DNA of 64,000 nt from Haloquadratum sp. (GCA_028275165.1 JAQCNF010000100.1:1-64000), one strand, 5' to 3'. Shown: positions 37,648-47,589, numbered from the stretch's first letter. Notes: generated by a model from the sequence alone, not told the origin. Made by a program: numbers and translations.

Positions 37648-37992
37648 ATGGAGTTCACACTCGCAGATTCCGATGGTGATGTTGAAACAGGACTTTCAGC
37701 TCTCGTTATCACAGTTGTCGAACTTTTGATCGAGGCATTAGAGCAGGAGGCAGTAAGACGGATGAATGCCGATGATCTTTCAGAGGCGGAAATTGAACAA
37801 CTTGGTCGACATCTCCTCACACTCGAGGCTGAATTGGACTCACTGAAGACTGAACTCGAGATTGATGAGGACGTCTCGAACATGAAATCAGATCTTGACT
37901 CACTTATCCGGTCTGCGCTGGTGAGTTCAGACTCAATGAGACATGGTCAGGGGACACCGAATGGGGTGATAGACTTTGGGAAGCCCAAGTGA
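37648..37992 (+). CDS. gvpK: Gas vesicle protein GvpK
   Basis: This 114-residue acidic helical protein has the GvpK core: [25 protein letters not shown], followed by [16 protein letters not shown]. The gene begins one base after gvpJ stops and ends inside gvpL, which starts 17 bases before the gvpK stop. GvpK is a small accessory protein needed for vesicle formation. Confidence 0.92.
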   Translation: MEFTLADSDGDVETGLSALVITVVELLIEALEQEAVRRMNADDLSEAEIEQLGRHLLTLEAELDSLKTELEIDEDVSNMKSDLDSLIRSALVSSDSMRHGQGTPNGVIDFGKPK

Positions 37993-38818
37993 TGGTTCAT
38001 CTCAGCAGGATAAATCCAACACAGACGTATCTCAAAGTTACTATCTCTATTGTTTGATACCCGCTCCACAGGGTGAAAACGGCATACCTGAGTTGAATGG
38101 CGTTGATTCAACTGGAGTCGAATTGATACAGTCGGAGGGCATCGGATGTATTGTACATCCGTGTGATGGCCCGTATGAGGTCTCAACGATAGATATTCTG
38201 CAGAAAGAGATTCTGAACCACCAACAGGTCGTTGATACGATAGGTGAAACGTTTGGAACCCCGCTGCCTGTGCGGTTTAATACAGTGTTAGCAGGTGGTA
38301 AACGGCGAATACGTGCGTGGATTACTGAAAATCAAGACGATATTCAAGATGGGTTATCAAGCCTCGTCAATCACTGGGAATATCGCGTCCAGGTGCGATT
38401 TAATCGGTCCGGATATCAGCAGACGCTCACCGACTCAGACAAGAGATTACAAGAGATTGATGCTCAAATTGCAGCTGCGTCTGAAGGCACTGCATTTATG
38501 CTCGAAAAGAAGCGAGAAAATCGTCTCTCATCGCTCACAGATGAGAGAGAGTCTGAAATTGTCTCGCACGTTCGATCCATACTTCAGTCGAACAGTCGTG
38601 AATTTCAGTTAGTTGAAGAAACTGCAGCATTAGATTCAATTAGCTCGGAATCATCGGATGAGAAACAAGACGTCGCCAAATTTAGTGCCCTTGTTCACAA
38701 AACAGACGAGGGATCACTCGGGAACGCGTTGGACGAAGTCGCAGAGATACAGGGTGTCTCTATTCGATTCAGTGGTCCATGGCCACCGTATTCGTTTGCA
38801 CCTGACATAGGAGAATAG
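37976..38818 (+). CDS. gvpL: Gas vesicle protein GvpL (GvpL/GvpF family)
   Basis: This 280-residue GvpL/F family protein has [16 protein letters not shown] near the start, then [20 protein letters not shown] and [16 protein letters not shown]. The C-terminal motif [12 protein letters not shown] parallels TGPWAPYNF of GvpF. The only possible start is the TTG at 37976, because an in-frame stop lies at 37970 and no ATG or GTG follows before the conserved region. This gives a 17-base overlap with gvpK. Translational coupling at a TTG start would keep GvpL at a low level, in line with its role as an interaction hub in assembly. Confidence 0.92.
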   Translation: MGSPSDGSSQQDKSNTDVSQSYYLYCLIPAPQGENGIPELNGVDSTGVELIQSEGIGCIVHPCDGPYEVSTIDILQKEILNHQQVVDTIGETFGTPLPVRFNTVLAGGKRRIRAWITENQDDIQDGLSSLVNHWEYRVQVRFNRSGYQQTLTDSDKRLQEIDAQIAAASEGTAFMLEKKRENRLSSLTDERESEIVSHVRSILQSNSREFQLVEETAALDSISSESSDEKQDVAKFSALVHKTDEGSLGNALDEVAEIQGVSIRFSGPWPPYSFAPDIGE

Positions 38819-39031
38819 ATGAAGCCGACAAAAGATAGTCAACATGCATTAGTTGAGCTCGTCGATATACTGCTCCGGGATGGGGCCGTCATTGAGGCTG
38901 ATATCGTCGTAACAGTTGCTGATATTCCACTGATTGGAATCAGCCTTCGCGCAGCAATTGCAGGAATGACGACGATGACACAGTATGGATTGTTCGCTGA
39001 ACGAGCGAAACGCCGTACACAGAGTGATTGA
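38819..39031 (+). CDS. gvpM: Gas vesicle protein GvpM (GvpA paralogue), C-terminus abutting an IS scar
   Basis: This 70-residue GvpA-like protein has the core VELVDILLRDGAVIEADIVV and DIPLIGISLRAAIAGM. It starts at once after the gvpL stop (TAGATG). Its stop codon (TGA, 39029-39031) is formed from the first bases of an IS605-type right end (TTGACATCCTCCC). The last residues may thus be changed relative to an ancestral GvpM, and the protein is shorter than the ~84 residues remembered for Halobacterium. The core motif is complete. Confidence 0.9.
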   Translation: MKPTKDSQHALVELVDILLRDGAVIEADIVVTVADIPLIGISLRAAIAGMTTMTQYGLFAERAKRRTQSD

Positions 39032-39062
39032 CATCCTCCCTGCCCTGAAGAGCGGGATCTTC
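39028..39062 (-). repeat. Solo IS605-type right end next to gvpM
   Basis: On the minus strand the bases read GATCCCGCTCTTCAGGGCAG followed by GGAGGATGTCAA. This is the textbook haloarchaeal right-end layout (hairpin, then GGAGGATGTCAA). No transposase or left end is adjacent: the ridA promoter region starts about 100 bases away. It is a scar of a lost element. Confidence 0.65.
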
Positions 39063-39188
39063 ATTTTGAAACTTCTGATCATAAATAGCTAATCTATGAG
39101 TTATACGAAGGATTACATATCCGATTGAGTATTTTGTGGGTCGTGATATACCTATACTTATACTGCTCCTGTGGGTTGAATTACAAAC

Positions 39189-39572
39189 ATGAAAGAAGTT
39201 GTTGACACAACTGATGCACCTGCTGCAGTCGGTGCGTATAGTCAGGCAACTATGACAGATGATTTACTGCTCACTGCTGGGCAACTCCCGCTGACAACAG
39301 AAGGAGAGTTGCTTGATGAAGCGCCAGTTGGCCAACAAACACGGCAGTGTTTAGAGAATATTGAAGCCATCCTTGATTCCGCAGGGTTGGAGATAGAATC
39401 ACTCATCAAAGTGAACGTATTTTTAGACGATATGGCTGATTTTGACGATTTCAACGACGCTTACGCGGAGTTTTTTTCGAAGGCGCCACCAGCACGAAGT
39501 GCCGTTGAAGTAGCGGCAGTTCCCAAGGGGGCTGCGATTGAAATCGAAGCGATCGCAACACGCTCATCATAG
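39189..39572 (+). CDS. ridA: RidA/YjgF-family imine deaminase
   Basis: This 127-residue protein is of standard RidA length with characteristic GAYSQA (residues 15-20), TAGQLPLTTEGEL and LIKVNVFLDD. It has the substrate-binding arginine Arg103 (ARSAVEV) and acidic Glu120. RidA hydrolyses reactive 2-aminoacrylate and other imines formed by PLP enzymes such as threonine/serine dehydratase; a threonine dehydratase gene lies at 48.8-50.1 kb. A TATA-like stretch (ATACTTATACTG) lies about 30 bases upstream. It stands alone after the gas vesicle cluster. Confidence 0.93.
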   Translation: MKEVVDTTDAPAAVGAYSQATMTDDLLLTAGQLPLTTEGELLDEAPVGQQTRQCLENIEAILDSAGLEIESLIKVNVFLDDMADFDDFNDAYAEFFSKAPPARSAVEVAAVPKGAAIEIEAIATRSS

Positions 39573-40574
39573 CCGATCTTTGTGAGCACAGACGTCCGTT
39601 GATGTTCACCTGAGTTGATATCCTCCCCGAGATAAGACCCGAGGATTGCCAAGCGTTGTGATATGAGGACTCGGGACCTAGGTATAGCTGTTCCTTCGGG
39701 TGGAACGACCCAGAAGTTTAGTCGAACAGGAAGCTACGAGCCGTGCCAAACGGCCGTTACTCATCTGCTCCGGGCTGTGAACGACTCCCGCTCGCGCTCG
39801 CTGAGGCTTCCTGGTTCTGCGACACGTCACAGATGCTTGACTTCGGGTGCCCACGCAGTCTCCGCAGGTCGTTCGAAAATCGGAAATTTTCGTGATCACG
39901 AGAGACACCGCCTCTCAGACGACCTGGATTCGGAGTGACCCATACCCACTCCGACTCGCTCGGTGGTGATGGCGAGAATCATCTCACCGCTTGTCGGGCT
40001 CTCAGCCGAGACAATGAGTTGCTGCCATTATACGACCAGTGTTCGACTAGCAATGGTTTATCCAGTACCCGAGAGTGAAACTGAAACGATGACCTGTCTC
40101 CCATTTCGCTCTCAACTGTGCTGCGCTCTCGCCCCACTGGCGCGGATTGCGCGTCCGAAAATCGGCGATTTTCGGGACCACATCTTCGATTCACGAACGA
40201 CTCCTTGAGGGGAGAGGGAGGGGGCTGAGCGCCTGCATTCAGCTAAATTTGTGTCTCCGATGGTTAATATAATCACATCTGCACTCATTTTCGCACTGCA
40301 CGACTCACGTATAGTCGACGCTCTGGGCGGTTCGCGCCACGCTTCTGCCCGCGACACGAACACGTGTTACTCGTGTGCTGTAGGGGCGGCGATTGCCAAA
40401 CGCCTGCTCACTGCATACTGATCTCACTATAATGCTGGTATCAATGCCGTGGGAGAGACGCCACTCTGATTAGAAAAGATAAATTTAGATCAAAATCATA
40501 CAAATCTCAACTGAAACCTGCCGTCGGCCGCGGGCAAAGATAGGTATAGGTTGGCTATTCAGGCATCAAAAGAG
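39573..40574. other. One-kilobase non-coding, GC-rich region with IS605 scar and palindromes
   Basis: No gene was accepted. An IS605-type right end on the minus strand is at 39615-39650 (hairpin followed by GGAGGATATCAA). Much of 39660-40400 is more GC-rich than neighbouring genes and could be decayed transposase sequence, but no motif was found. Two related palindromes occur: CGAAAATCGGAAATTTTCG at 39874-39892, and CCGAAAATCGGCGATTTTCG at 40155-40174 (one more G completes a perfect palindrome). Both are set in similar flanking sequence (GTTCG/GTCCG before). Nothing else was recognised. Confidence 0.4.
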
Positions 40575-42299
40575 TCAGAACAAGCCTGATATATTCCCGT
40601 CTGCATCGATATCCATTTCTGCGGCTGCCGGGTCGGCCGGCAGTCCAGGCATTGTCAGCACGTCGCCAGTGAGCGCAACGAGAAATCCGGCTCCTGCAGA
40701 TGGGTAAATCTCGCGCACATCTAGGCTCCATCCATCAGGAGCACCTTTCTTGCGCGGATCATCAGTGAGCGAGTGGAATGTTTTCGACATACAAATAGGC
40801 ATATCATCAAAGCCTAATTCTTGCATTCTCTCAATATCCTCCCTTGCAGTCGTAGAGTATGTGACACTTCCAGCGCCATAAATCTCGGTCGCAATCGTTT
40901 CGATTTTCTCAGTTATTGAGTCAGAGCTCTCGTAGAGAGGCTGGAACTCCGTCTCGTCGCCTGACTCAACTGCAGAGATAACGCGTTTTCCTAATTCCTT
41001 CCCCCCATCGCTCCCCTCAGCAAAGACTCTGGACTCAGCTGCCTGCACGCCGATTTCATCTCGACAGTGCGAGAGAATCGTATCTACTTCTCTGTCGGTG
41101 TCGTCAGGGAACCGATTAACTGCCACGACAACTGGAATACCGAATTTCTGCAAATTGCGGATGTGCTTATCAAGATTTTCAAAACCAAGTTTCAATGCGT
41201 CGATTCCTGCATCATTAATGGCGTCCATGTCTGCCGGCCACATCTCGAGGCCGTGATATTTGAGCGCTCGCGCTGATGCGACGAGGACCACTGTATTTGG
41301 TTTCATATTACCCAGACGACAGACGATATTCATGAACTTCTCCGCACCAAGGTCTGACCCGAACCCAGCCTCAGTAATTAAATAATCGCCCATCCCGAAG
41401 GCAGCCTTATCAGCAATGAGTGAGTTTGTCCCATGAGCGATATTTGCGAAGGGACCGCCGTGGACAAGTGCGGGCGTGCCCTCAATTGTCTGGACGACGT
41501 TCGGCTCAATCGCATCACGCAGTAACATAGTCACTGGCCCAGTTGCGTCAATATCCTCGGCAGTTACTGGTGCCCCACCTTGATCATAGGCAACGATAAT
41601 TCGACTCACTCGTTCTTTCAGATCTTGAAGATCACTTGCGATGCAAAGCACGGCCATGAGTTCAGAGGCAGCCGTCAACAGGAATCCATCCTCTCGCGTC
41701 GTCCCACCGCTTGTCCCACCGAGACCAATCACCGTTTCGCGGAGTGCGCGATCATTCATATCTAAGGCACGTGGCCAACGAACATCGTTCGTTTCGATCT
41801 CGAACTCATCGCTTTGCGATAGCTTCGCATCAAGCATTGCCGAGATGAGATTGTGGGCCGAAGTAAGTGCGTGGAGATCTCCAGTAAAGTGTAGATTGAT
41901 CTCTTCCATTGGGAGAACCTGTGAGTACCCACCACCTGCTGCCCCGCCTTTCACCCCAAAAACAGGACCTAATGAGGGCTCACGGATTGCAATCATTGCT
42001 TCTTCATTCAACGAGTTCAGCGTCTGACCAAGGCCTACAGTAGTGACAGTCTTTCCTTCGCCCATCGGTGTCGGTGTCATCCCGGTGACGAGAACGAGAT
42101 TTTGCTCTCGGTCAGCGGCTTTTTGTTGTAACTGCGACACTGCGTCATGAGACAACTTTGCCGTATATTCTCCGTAGTACGACAGTTCGTTATTCCCGAG
42201 ACCCCAAGGCTCCAACAGCTCCCAGATCGGTTTCATCTCGGCGTTCTGTGCAATTTCATAATCGGTTGGCATTGAGGCTTCATCGCCGGAATTAGTCAT
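40575..42299 (-). CDS. fhs: Formate-tetrahydrofolate ligase
   Basis: This 574-residue enzyme starts at ATG 42299 (MTNSGDEASMPTDYEI); the frame reaches 42323, but that start is less plausible. It has the ATP-binding motif TGMTPTPMGEGKTVTTVGLGQ, then REPSLGPVFGVKGGAAGGGY and DLHALTSAHNL. PCRLGNMKPN-like and KFGIPVVVAVNRF segments follow. It makes 10-formyl-THF from formate, THF and ATP. Length is near the family norm (about 555-560). It is divergent from folCP, so two folate genes share one 210-base control region. It supports use or recovery of one-carbon units released by the demethylation enzymes further on. Confidence 0.93.
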   Translation of the reverse strand: MTNSGDEASMPTDYEIAQNAEMKPIWELLEPWGLGNNELSYYGEYTAKLSHDAVSQLQQKAADREQNLVLVTGMTPTPMGEGKTVTTVGLGQTLNSLNEEAMIAIREPSLGPVFGVKGGAAGGGYSQVLPMEEINLHFTGDLHALTSAHNLISAMLDAKLSQSDEFEIETNDVRWPRALDMNDRALRETVIGLGGTSGGTTREDGFLLTAASELMAVLCIASDLQDLKERVSRIIVAYDQGGAPVTAEDIDATGPVTMLLRDAIEPNVVQTIEGTPALVHGGPFANIAHGTNSLIADKAAFGMGDYLITEAGFGSDLGAEKFMNIVCRLGNMKPNTVVLVASARALKYHGLEMWPADMDAINDAGIDALKLGFENLDKHIRNLQKFGIPVVVAVNRFPDDTDREVDTILSHCRDEIGVQAAESRVFAEGSDGGKELGKRVISAVESGDETEFQPLYESSDSITEKIETIATEIYGAGSVTYSTTAREDIERMQELGFDDMPICMSKTFHSLTDDPRKKGAPDGWSLDVREIYPSAGAGFLVALTGDVLTMPGLPADPAAAEMDIDADGNISGLF

Positions 42300-42509
42300 G
42301 TAATTGTGTCTGCACGTGGCCACCCTAAGAGTGTTCGCGATAGTGACAATGTATTACCAGAATGAGTTTTTGCCATATCGTCATCACGCCGCATAAAATA
42401 TCCACCTGCTGAGATATCGACCGTCCCAAATCGGAGGCTCAAAAACGGATCCAAACACAGGCTGGACCCGTCCGACAGTATCATTAATCGTGGAACATCC
42501 TTAGCTGGT

Positions 42510-44912
42510 ATGGAATATCAAGAAGCAGCTTCTCTTCTCTCGTCTCTTCAAACCCGACGACCGAAGCTCGGTATAGACACGACGTCTAAAATGCTGGCGC
42601 AATATGGTCACCCTGAGGAGGATGTCGACTGTATTCAGATTGCTGGCTCAAATGGGAAGGGAAGTACAGCAACGATGATCGAGAGGATTCTCCGAGAGGC
42701 AGGCTTCTCTGTTGGACTGTTTACCTCTCCAGCACTGGATGGATTTCGTAAACAGATCACTGTTGATGGTCGTCCGCTTCCCAAGCGGGCACTCAGAGAA
42801 TATGGAAGTGATTTTCAGCCTATCTTAGAAGAGCTTAGGGAGGAGGATGATGAGCCCACACACTTTGAGGCCCTTACTGCAGTTGCAATTCGACACTTCG
42901 CTGAGAGTGACGTGGACTTCGCTATTCTTGAGGTTGGTATTGGGGGGCAATATGATGCAACGAGCGCTGTGAACCCTGTCGCGAGCGCAGTCACTAGTAT
43001 CAGTCTTGAGCACACTGAGTTGTTAGGAGAGACTCGGGCCGAAATCGCACGTGATAAAGCGCATGTCGCTCCAAAATCTCGGCCGCTCGTGACTGGTGCG
43101 ACAGGTACTGCGCTGGAAGCAATTAAAGATGAGACGGAGGTGATAAGCGTCTCTCAATCCCATGCTGAAGCTGATGTAACTGTGACATACGGCGGATTGG
43201 CGAACGAGACTGAGTGTCTGATTCAAGTGACGAGCGGTGGGTCTGATTTGGAAGCGGAACTCCAGTTGCTTGGTGAGCATCAGGCGCAGAACGCAGGGGT
43301 CGCTGTGAGCGTCGTAGATCAGTTGGTTGATATTAGCGACAAGGATATCAAGCAGGGACTGCGAAAAACAACACTACCGGGCCGGTTCGAAATTATTGAT
43401 CACGACCCAATCGTCATTCTTGATGGCTCGCACAATCCTGGGGCATGCAAAACACTCGAATCACTTACTCGCCACTTCGAGTATGATAATCTGATCCTTG
43501 TTTTTGGTGCAATGCAAGATAAAGATCATAAAAAAATGGTCAATCAACTCCCCCATGTAAATATTGGCTATGCGACGCAACCAATGGTTGATCGGTCTGA
43601 GAATGCCAACAAGATTGCAGATGTTCTCACTGACTGTGCGGAGGTCGTCTATACTCAGCCAAATAGTGGTCGGGCAACCGAGAGAGCACTTGAATCAGCT
43701 GGAGAGAATGATATGGTTCTTATCACTGGCTCATTCTATCTCATTAGTGAAGCACGGGATCGGTGGACTCAGCGGATAGTGCCACTCTCGAACAATAGTG
43801 AGTCGACAACGACGAGTTACAAAGCTCTCCGTAATGAATTCAGTACCGTCGATACGCAAACAGCGACACAGTCTTTTCGTCTCACAGTTCGGCCAGATCA
43901 GCAGGAGGCAATTGAGCAGTTAACTCGTGACAAAGGAGCAGTTGTGCGTATCATCGATGAACATAGTTCTAGTAAGTCATTAACACTACTTCTTCAAGGA
44001 ACGCTCTTGCAATTACGGCGAGTTGCAGCGCAAATGGAGTCTACCGGAGATGGGATCCAACACATAGGCTCGCAATTACAGGCGCAACTCTCAGATGAAA
44101 CTCATAGTCAAGTCCCAGGCATCCAAGAGCAGCGAACAGCTGTCATGGGTATTCTAAATGTGACGCCAGATAGTTTCTATGACGGTGGAGAGTATAATAC
44201 AGTAGACCTAGCAGTCGAGCGAGCAAAGGAGATGACGAGTGCAGGAGCAGATATTATCGACATAGGCGGTGAATCAACCCGCCCGGGTGCTGATCCTGTT
44301 TCAATACAGGAGGAGATCGACCGCGTTGTTCCAGTGATTGAGCGACTCCAAGCTGAAAATATTCCACTTTCGATTGATACTCGAAAAGCGCCTGTTGCCG
44401 CAGCAGCACTACAAGCGGGAGCTGATATCGTTAATGATGTATCTGGACTTGAAGATCCAGAGTTACCGCATGTTGTTGCTGAACATGACGCGCATCTAAT
44501 TTTGATGCACAGCCTCTCAGCACCGGTTGATCCGTCATTAACTCCAAGATATGATGATGTTGTTGATGAGGTACAAAATGTGCTAAACGAGCGTATTCTT
44601 CGGGCACAAAGGGCCGGAATCTCCCGAGATAAAATTGTCATCGACCCTGGACTTGGGTTCGGAAAAACCTCACAACAGTCGTTTGAACTAGTTGATCGAA
44701 TTCACGAATTTAATTCACTGTGCTGTCCTCTTCTGATTGGTCATTCAAGAAAGTCAATGCTGAAGAACGTCTCAAGTCCAGAGTCAGACCGGCTTCCTGC
44801 AACAGTCGCCGTGACTACGTTGGTGGCTCACAATGGAGTCGAGATTGTTCGAGTGCATGATGTAGAGGAAAATGCAGCGGCTGTTCGCTCAGCGGCCACT
44901 CAAACACGGTAA
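42510..44912 (+). CDS. folCP: Fused folylpolyglutamate synthase and dihydropteroate synthase
   Basis: This 800-residue protein has two domains. Residues about 1-425 are FolC: AGSNGKGSTATMIERIL (ATP loop), EVGIGGQYDATSAVNP and LDGSHNPGACKTL. Residues about 545-800 are FolP: VMGILNVTPDSFYDGG, DIIDIGGESTRPGAD, LSIDTRKAPVAAAAL and IDPGLGFGKTSQQSFEL, ending GHSRKSMLKN. A linker of ~120 residues (425-545) is of unknown type. A fused FolC-FolP is known in Haloferax volcanii, where it serves folate synthesis, so this is a lineage trait and not an assembly error. Start ATG at 42510. Confidence 0.92.
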   Translation: MEYQEAASLLSSLQTRRPKLGIDTTSKMLAQYGHPEEDVDCIQIAGSNGKGSTATMIERILREAGFSVGLFTSPALDGFRKQITVDGRPLPKRALREYGSDFQPILEELREEDDEPTHFEALTAVAIRHFAESDVDFAILEVGIGGQYDATSAVNPVASAVTSISLEHTELLGETRAEIARDKAHVAPKSRPLVTGATGTALEAIKDETEVISVSQSHAEADVTVTYGGLANETECLIQVTSGGSDLEAELQLLGEHQAQNAGVAVSVVDQLVDISDKDIKQGLRKTTLPGRFEIIDHDPIVILDGSHNPGACKTLESLTRHFEYDNLILVFGAMQDKDHKKMVNQLPHVNIGYATQPMVDRSENANKIADVLTDCAEVVYTQPNSGRATERALESAGENDMVLITGSFYLISEARDRWTQRIVPLSNNSESTTTSYKALRNEFSTVDTQTATQSFRLTVRPDQQEAIEQLTRDKGAVVRIIDEHSSSKSLTLLLQGTLLQLRRVAAQMESTGDGIQHIGSQLQAQLSDETHSQVPGIQEQRTAVMGILNVTPDSFYDGGEYNTVDLAVERAKEMTSAGADIIDIGGESTRPGADPVSIQEEIDRVVPVIERLQAENIPLSIDTRKAPVAAAALQAGADIVNDVSGLEDPELPHVVAEHDAHLILMHSLSAPVDPSLTPRYDDVVDEVQNVLNERILRAQRAGISRDKIVIDPGLGFGKTSQQSFELVDRIHEFNSLCCPLLIGHSRKSMLKNVSSPESDRLPATVAVTTLVAHNGVEIVRVHDVEENAAAVRSAATQTR

Positions 44913-44939
44913 GAGTCGCGTCAGAGTAAATCTGACAAC

Positions 44940-45065
44940 TCCGTTCTCTTTGCCGAGGGTCGCACTGACCCCACGACTCCACCGAACGGAGTGAGAAATT
45001 CCCGGAGTCGAGGCACGGTCTATGGCTGTGGAGTCCCACGAGTTCAGTCATTGGTGGATGTCAGA
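44940..45065 (+). repeat. IS605-type right end with short OrfB-tail remnant
   Basis: GC-rich sequence just after folCP ends in GGAGTCCCACGAGTTCAGTC, then ATTGGTGGATGTCAGAC (45029-45065). It matches the right end of the MITE at 13.3 kb (CACGAGTTCAGTCGTGGGAG, then GATGTCAGAC) apart from a degraded hairpin arm. In frame it reads VESHEFSHWWMSD against VEIHEFSRGRMSD in the MITE. It is a truncated copy of the same element family. No left end was found nearby. Confidence 0.5.
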
Positions 45066-45664
45066 CCACGATCACTGTTTATTTCCTTTGTTGCACGCTT
45101 TTCGCACGCTGCACTCTGCCGCTTACGTGTCTTCGATACTCGCAAAACGTGACTTGGAGGTGGTGATGGAGCAGTCGAACGTCGACGCATTTAGAGGGGA
45201 CCCGAAATCGCTGGGGACTCTCGACGGCAGCCCTGTGAGATATTTCATTGCTGACTGTCTATTCCCGAGCGGTGTGAAGATCTACCGCGTACCGCACGCA
45301 CTTGCTAAGCTATCATCCACAAACTATCAAATGATTTACATCAATAGAAAAATCGCCGATTGAAGAAGACCCAAAATACTGCCGTATAAGAATATAACCA
45401 ATTCGGTAGCACGTGGGGTGAACCTTTATATGTCGATAACTCTCAGATGCGTGTAGTTGTGTAGCATGGCAAAGTCCATACTCTTGATCAAAGCGAGGTT
45501 CGATGGGTTGTCGCACTCCCCGACTATGAAGAGGAGGTGAGTTGGCGTATGTGCACACACAGAATGAGAGTATGGGTGCTACACATACCAGTTCCAGGTC
45601 CGATACCTGTGAAAGGTTCTAATTATGCCAATACAAACATCACAAAACCGCTTGGAGGGATCGT
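45066..45664. other. Intergenic before the BCCT gene, no gene accepted
   Basis: About 600 bases. An open frame at 45022-45363 starts in the IS scar and has a non-acidic, atypical composition, so it is rejected. At 45425-45435 a TATA-like CTTTATATGTC precedes a short frame at 45466 (24 codons, MAKSILLIK...). In another frame the same bases read HGKVHTLDQSEVRW, then VVALPDYEEEVSW, with no start; this could be a remnant of a gene. No function is proposed. The BCCT gene promoter was not pinned down. Confidence 0.3.
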
Positions 45665-47419
45665 ATGTCAGAGAATGAAGACGCAGCAGGAGAGATGTCT
45701 GATGGACTTCAGGTAGAGCTATTCCATCCGGAGTCTGACCGAGAGCCCGGGGACACAAATATTCAGAAGTGGGGATTCGACATTCACCCAGTTGTGTTCC
45801 CTGTCGCTCTTGTTGTCATTGCGCTATTTATTGCAGTCACACTTGGGATGGGAGATTCAGCTTCTGCAGCATATACGTGGTTATTCAACACAATCGGTGA
45901 TACATTTGGGTGGTTCTATCTACTGGCGGTCAATATATTTATTGTCACTCTACTGTTCTTCGCGTTGAGTAAATATGGAAAGATCAAGATTGGTGGTGTT
46001 GAGGCTGAAAAAGAGTTCAGTGACTTTTCTTGGATGGCAATGCTATTCAGCGCAGGCATGGGTATTGGACTCATGTTTTTCAGCGTCTCTGAACCACTCT
46101 ATTACCTGCAGACTGTTCCGTCATTCTTTGGTGCCGAAGCTGAAACAGGCGCAGCTGCGTCTGCAGCAATGGCACAAACATTCTTTCACTGGGGGTTCCA
46201 CCCATGGGCGATTTATGGCCTTGTTGGATTGGGACTCGCATTCTTTTCTTTCAATCGTGGACTCCCACTCACGTTCCGATCGATATTCTGGCCACTTTTA
46301 GGTGAGAAGATTTACGGCTGGCCAGGACATGTCATTGATCTCGTTACCGTTTTTGCAACCTTGTTCGGCCTTTCAACTTCATTAGGGCTCGGCGTTGCGC
46401 AAGTCAACACAGGCCTCTCATACGTCGGTGGGGATATGCTCGGCGTCGCTAATATCCCGACTGGGACGATTCCACAGGTTGCATTGATCGCAGGGATCAC
46501 GCTGATAGCAACAATGTCAGTGGCAGCCGGATTAGATGGAGGAGTCAAAAGGCTCAGTACGCTCAACCTGTATCTGATGTTTGCGCTGCTGGGCTTCCTG
46601 TTGATTGTCGGTCCAACAGTCTATATTTTCGGTTCCTGGGTTGAAGGATTGGGTGCATACTTTGGAAACATTCTTGCGCTGAGCTTCTTTACAGGAACCC
46701 TTGGTCAAGCTGCTAACGGCACCCCAACAGCATGGACAGTATTCTATTGGGGATGGTGGATTGCATGGTCTCCATTTGTGGGAATGTTCATTGCCCGGAT
46801 TTCAAAAGGGCGTTCTGTTCGTGAGTTCATCATGGGTGTACTGTTCCTCCCGTCTTTATTCTCCACGCTATGGCTATCTACCTTCGGTGGCTCAGCACTA
46901 TTTAATACTCTTGAAGGAAGCGGTGCTGCAATCGCAACTTACAATGAACTCGGACAAACTGTTGCGATGTTCGCAATGCTTGAGCAGTTCCCATTGGGCG
47001 CGCTGTCTGGCATTATTGCAACGCTGTTAGTCATTACCTTCTTCGTGACCTCATCAGACTCTGGATCGCTTGTTATCGACCACCTGACTTCTGGTGGGAA
47101 GCACGATGTCCCGAAGGCACAGCGAATTTTCTGGGCTGTCACTGAAGGAGCCGTTGCATCGATTCTGTTGATCGGAGGGGGCCTGACTGCACTACAAACA
47201 GCATCAATTACCACAGGTCTTCCGTTTGCTGTAATACTGTGTCTGATGTGTTATACAGTGTATCAGGGTCTCCGAAATGAGTACCAAATATTGGAGTCAG
47301 AGGAGTTCGCAGAGTCGATCCAAGACCTTACTGACCAAGATGAGGTTGAAGTCGTCACCTCAGGTGATGAGATGGTGACTGACATATCAAATAGCGATGA
47401 AGCACCAGGGAGTGATTGA
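45665..47419 (+). CDS. BCCT-family betaine/choline/carnitine transporter
   Basis: This 584-residue protein has 12 predicted membrane helices and charged, acidic N- and C-terminal ends. Family motifs are FSAGMGIGLMFFSVSEP (unwound Gly-rich helix, residues about 128-144), FHWGFHPWAIYG, and the signature FYWGWWIAWSPFVGMFIARI near residue 361-380. TSSDSGSLVIDHLTSGG follows. BCCT carriers import methylated osmolytes such as glycine betaine, choline, carnitine or dimethylsulfoniopropionate with Na+ or H+. The nearby dehydrogenases and demethylase suggest the solute is also broken down, but the exact substrate is unknown. Start ATG at 45665. Confidence 0.92.
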   Translation: MSENEDAAGEMSDGLQVELFHPESDREPGDTNIQKWGFDIHPVVFPVALVVIALFIAVTLGMGDSASAAYTWLFNTIGDTFGWFYLLAVNIFIVTLLFFALSKYGKIKIGGVEAEKEFSDFSWMAMLFSAGMGIGLMFFSVSEPLYYLQTVPSFFGAEAETGAAASAAMAQTFFHWGFHPWAIYGLVGLGLAFFSFNRGLPLTFRSIFWPLLGEKIYGWPGHVIDLVTVFATLFGLSTSLGLGVAQVNTGLSYVGGDMLGVANIPTGTIPQVALIAGITLIATMSVAAGLDGGVKRLSTLNLYLMFALLGFLLIVGPTVYIFGSWVEGLGAYFGNILALSFFTGTLGQAANGTPTAWTVFYWGWWIAWSPFVGMFIARISKGRSVREFIMGVLFLPSLFSTLWLSTFGGSALFNTLEGSGAAIATYNELGQTVAMFAMLEQFPLGALSGIIATLLVITFFVTSSDSGSLVIDHLTSGGKHDVPKAQRIFWAVTEGAVASILLIGGGLTALQTASITTGLPFAVILCLMCYTVYQGLRNEYQILESEEFAESIQDLTDQDEVEVVTSGDEMVTDISNSDEAPGSD

Positions 47420-47463
47420 CACGGACCAGATTGGCTTCACTCGATCGAAGGAAAGTTCTCAAG

Positions 47464-47473
47464 CGTTTTTTTA
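47464..47473 (+). terminator. T-tract terminator after the BCCT gene
   Basis: A run of seven Ts (GTTTTTTTA) 45 bases after the transporter stop codon fits archaeal T-tract termination on the plus strand. No stem-loop is required in archaea, and none is obvious. Confidence 0.4.
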
Positions 47474-47589
47474 TTGAAAATTAATCACGATACTGCGAGC
47501 TACTCTCTTTCAATTTTATCTTCACTCTCTGAGAATAAAAAATACGGGCTATGATATATATGTCTGTGACGAGTATGACACGGTAATAA

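Noticed and set aside
31053-39031. gvpD and gvpE regulators
   Set aside because: Looked for on both strands around the cluster; no matching gene was found, so they are not annotated.
45022-45363. 113-residue frame after folCP
   Set aside because: Begins inside an IS605 right-end scar and has a His/Trp/Arg-rich composition unlike real haloarchaeal proteins.
45480-45530. Possible tRNA-like GGTTCGATG sequence before the BCCT gene
   Set aside because: The T-arm-like string is not accompanied by D-arm, anticodon or acceptor pairing.
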